Origin: Microbacteriaceae bacterium PS02067
GTDB lineage: Bacteria > Actinomycetota > Actinomycetes > Actinomycetales > Microbacteriaceae
Direction of reading: 5' to 3'
Assembly: GCA_029960085.1 (NCBI GenBank)
Contig: JASCPG010000038.1
Location: 1-32,559, forward strand
Length of the DNA stretch: 32,559 nt
Shown here: positions 31,727 through 32,559 of the stretch, piece by piece
Position numbering within the stretch: the stretch's first letter is position 1
Layout of the letters: the number at the start of each line of letters is the position of its first letter
Notes under the pieces: model-generated
The model's input: the letters and a program-made list of their open reading frames with translations, nothing else
Database searches by the model: none
Told to the model about the DNA's origin: nothing
Program-made: the position numbers and the translations under genes

Positions 31727-32212
31727 GCCGCCGTCTACATGCGCGCGGCGCTGGCTGCGGCATCCACCTTCGACACAACGCTGTCGACGCGGGAGGAGTG
31801 GCTGACCTACCTCGACACCTGGCTCACGCCTGACACGCGCTACGACGAAACCGAGCGCGCGGCGGATCTGCAGTCGGTGAAGGTCGAGCTGCGCCAGGCG
31901 ATCGTGATCCCGCAAGAGGAATGGAATGCGCTCGCGGACCAGGACGGCCGGATCACCGCCGTCGTCGACGGCGACATCAGCCGCCAAGGCGTGCCGGCTG
32001 ACCAGACCGGCGACATGACCATCGGGACTGCTGACGTGGTGCTCACCACGACGTCCAGCGACGGGAGTTCTGGGGAACTCTCCTTCGACGAAACCATTCG
32101 GGTGAGCGTGCAAGTGCTGTGCGGTGCGGGATCTGTCCCGACACCGAACAGCGCGCAGCAGGCTGGGGACTGCAAGATCGTGCGCTACTTCACGGAGCCG
32201 CTGGAGCCCTGA
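31727..32212 (+). pseudogene. 3' part of the IS-disrupted anchored protein gene
   Basis: This segment reads on in the same frame as 30135-30374 once the element and one GAT copy are removed, giving a 241-residue protein. It encodes AAVYMRAALAAASTFDTTLS, EEWLTYLDTWLTPDTRYD and, near the end, CGAGSVPTPNSAQQAGDCKI with two cysteines. The original product looks like a membrane-anchored extracytoplasmic protein with an N-terminal helix and Pro/Thr linker. No function was recognised. Confidence 0.82.
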
Positions 32213-32347
32213 CATGCCCACGCCGGTTGCAGCAGCTGCAGTCACGTCCTCGTGAGACAGATAGACATCTTCGTCCGCGCCCGGTAGGGCACATTACTCA
32301 GTCTACGTCGTCACGCCCGCGCACGGCGAGGCCCCACCCTATCCGAC

Positions 32348-32449
32348 GCGAGACCCCGCCCACGCGGCACCCATCCCCCGCGAGACCCCGCCCACGCGCC
32401 GAGACCCCGCGTCGTAACACGGGGTCTCGGCGTCCAGGCGGGGTCTCGG
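32348..32449. repeat. Intergenic cluster of GAGACCCCGC repeats
   Basis: GAGACCCCGC occurs forward at 32350, 32382 and 32401, and inverted at about 32419-32428 (one mismatch) and 32438-32447. The first two forward copies are parts of an identical 19-bp repeat (32348-32366 and 32380-32398). The third forward and first inverted copy form a hairpin with perfect 13-bp arms (32397-32409 / 32420-32432). The cluster lies between convergent genes and may act as a terminator or REP-like element. The rest of 32213-32347 holds nothing recognisable. Confidence 0.75.
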
Positions 32450-32469
32450 TGCCCAGCGGGATGCCGGTG

Positions 32470-32559
32470 TCAGCTCGCGGAGTCGACGCCCGCCGTGGCA
32501 GTCCGCCGCCGGCGGGCGGGCATGACGACACCGGCGGCGCTCATAGCCAGCCTCACCAG
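32470..32559 (-). CDS. 3' end of a gene continuing beyond the window
   Basis: The last 90 bp read open on the minus strand, encoding a weakly hydrophobic stretch (LVRLAMSAAGVVMPAR), a basic RRRR cluster and a short tail ending GVDSAS before TGA. This could be the end of a membrane protein; too little is present to identify it. Confidence 0.4.
   Translation of the reverse strand: MVRLAMSAAGVVMPARRRRTATAGVDSAS

Noticed and set aside
32348..32449. Possible CRISPR array
   Set aside because: The repeats are short, irregularly spaced and partly inverted, with no unique spacers of constant length and no cas genes nearby.

Overview
The window is very GC-rich, with actinobacterial gene style: GTG starts, strong GGAGG sites, 4-bp ATGA or TGATG overlaps, and frequent GGATGCC/GGCATCC codon pairs. 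Together with the gene content this points to a member of the Microbacteriaceae, most likely Microbacterium or a close relative. It is ordinary chromosome at the left, a patchwork of truncated genes in the middle, and accessory metal-resistance cargo at the right.

Left part (1-4.0 kb): a thiamine-precursor ECF importer (YkoE S-component plus a YkoD-type ATPase cut by the window edge) behind a TPP riboswitch; a membrane-anchored D,D-carboxypeptidase-like protein; and a DUF2975 membrane protein with its overlapping Xre-type regulator behind a palindromic operator. From 4.0 to 5.9 kb lie an SLC13 permease remnant and an arsenic cluster. There an ArsR-ArsC fusion and an arsC gene, transcribed away from each other, have both lost their 5' ends and meet head to head at one sharp junction; an intact aquaporin-type channel follows.

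Amine catabolism (6.0-12.3 kb): a copper amine oxidase, an APC permease, an AraC-family regulator and an aldehyde dehydrogenase form one coherent unit that would import an aromatic or biogenic amine, oxidise it to the aldehyde and then to the acid. Two of its promoters, and probably a third, share a direct repeat of GTCAA spaced 21 bp and placed 21 nt before a -10-like hexamer. This looks like the AraC regulator's operator.

Scar zone (12.4-18.2 kb): intact genes (a Pr6Pr-like membrane protein, a membrane protein/Xre pair followed by an MDR oxidoreductase, and an aldo/keto reductase) alternate with fragments: a Gfo/Idh/MocA oxidoreductase lacking both ends, an orphan 3' fragment, a pterin-dehydratase-like 5' fragment, a headless hypothetical, a lysE with an internal deletion, and the 3' part of a serine recombinase.

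Accessory segment (17.8-24.7 kb): bracketed by two related serine recombinase genes in opposite orientation, one truncated and one intact. It carries a uracil-DNA-glycosylase-like gene, a possible PD-(D/E)XK-type nuclease, a cmtR-cadD cadmium/lead module, and a NarL-type two-component system. Divergent from the latter is a small membrane protein that is a paralogue of the kinase's own sensor domain.

Copper segment and right end (24.9-32.6 kb): a CueP-family lipoprotein, two small Cys-containing membrane proteins with the same C-terminal signature, a DUF305 lipoprotein and a CopB-type P-ATPase, with two CsoR-like operators but no csoR in view. An IS3-family element (1349 bp, 3-bp target duplication) then splits a 241-residue anchored protein gene. 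The window ends in an intergenic GAGACCCCGC repeat cluster and the 3' end of another gene. No tRNA, rRNA or CRISPR array was seen.
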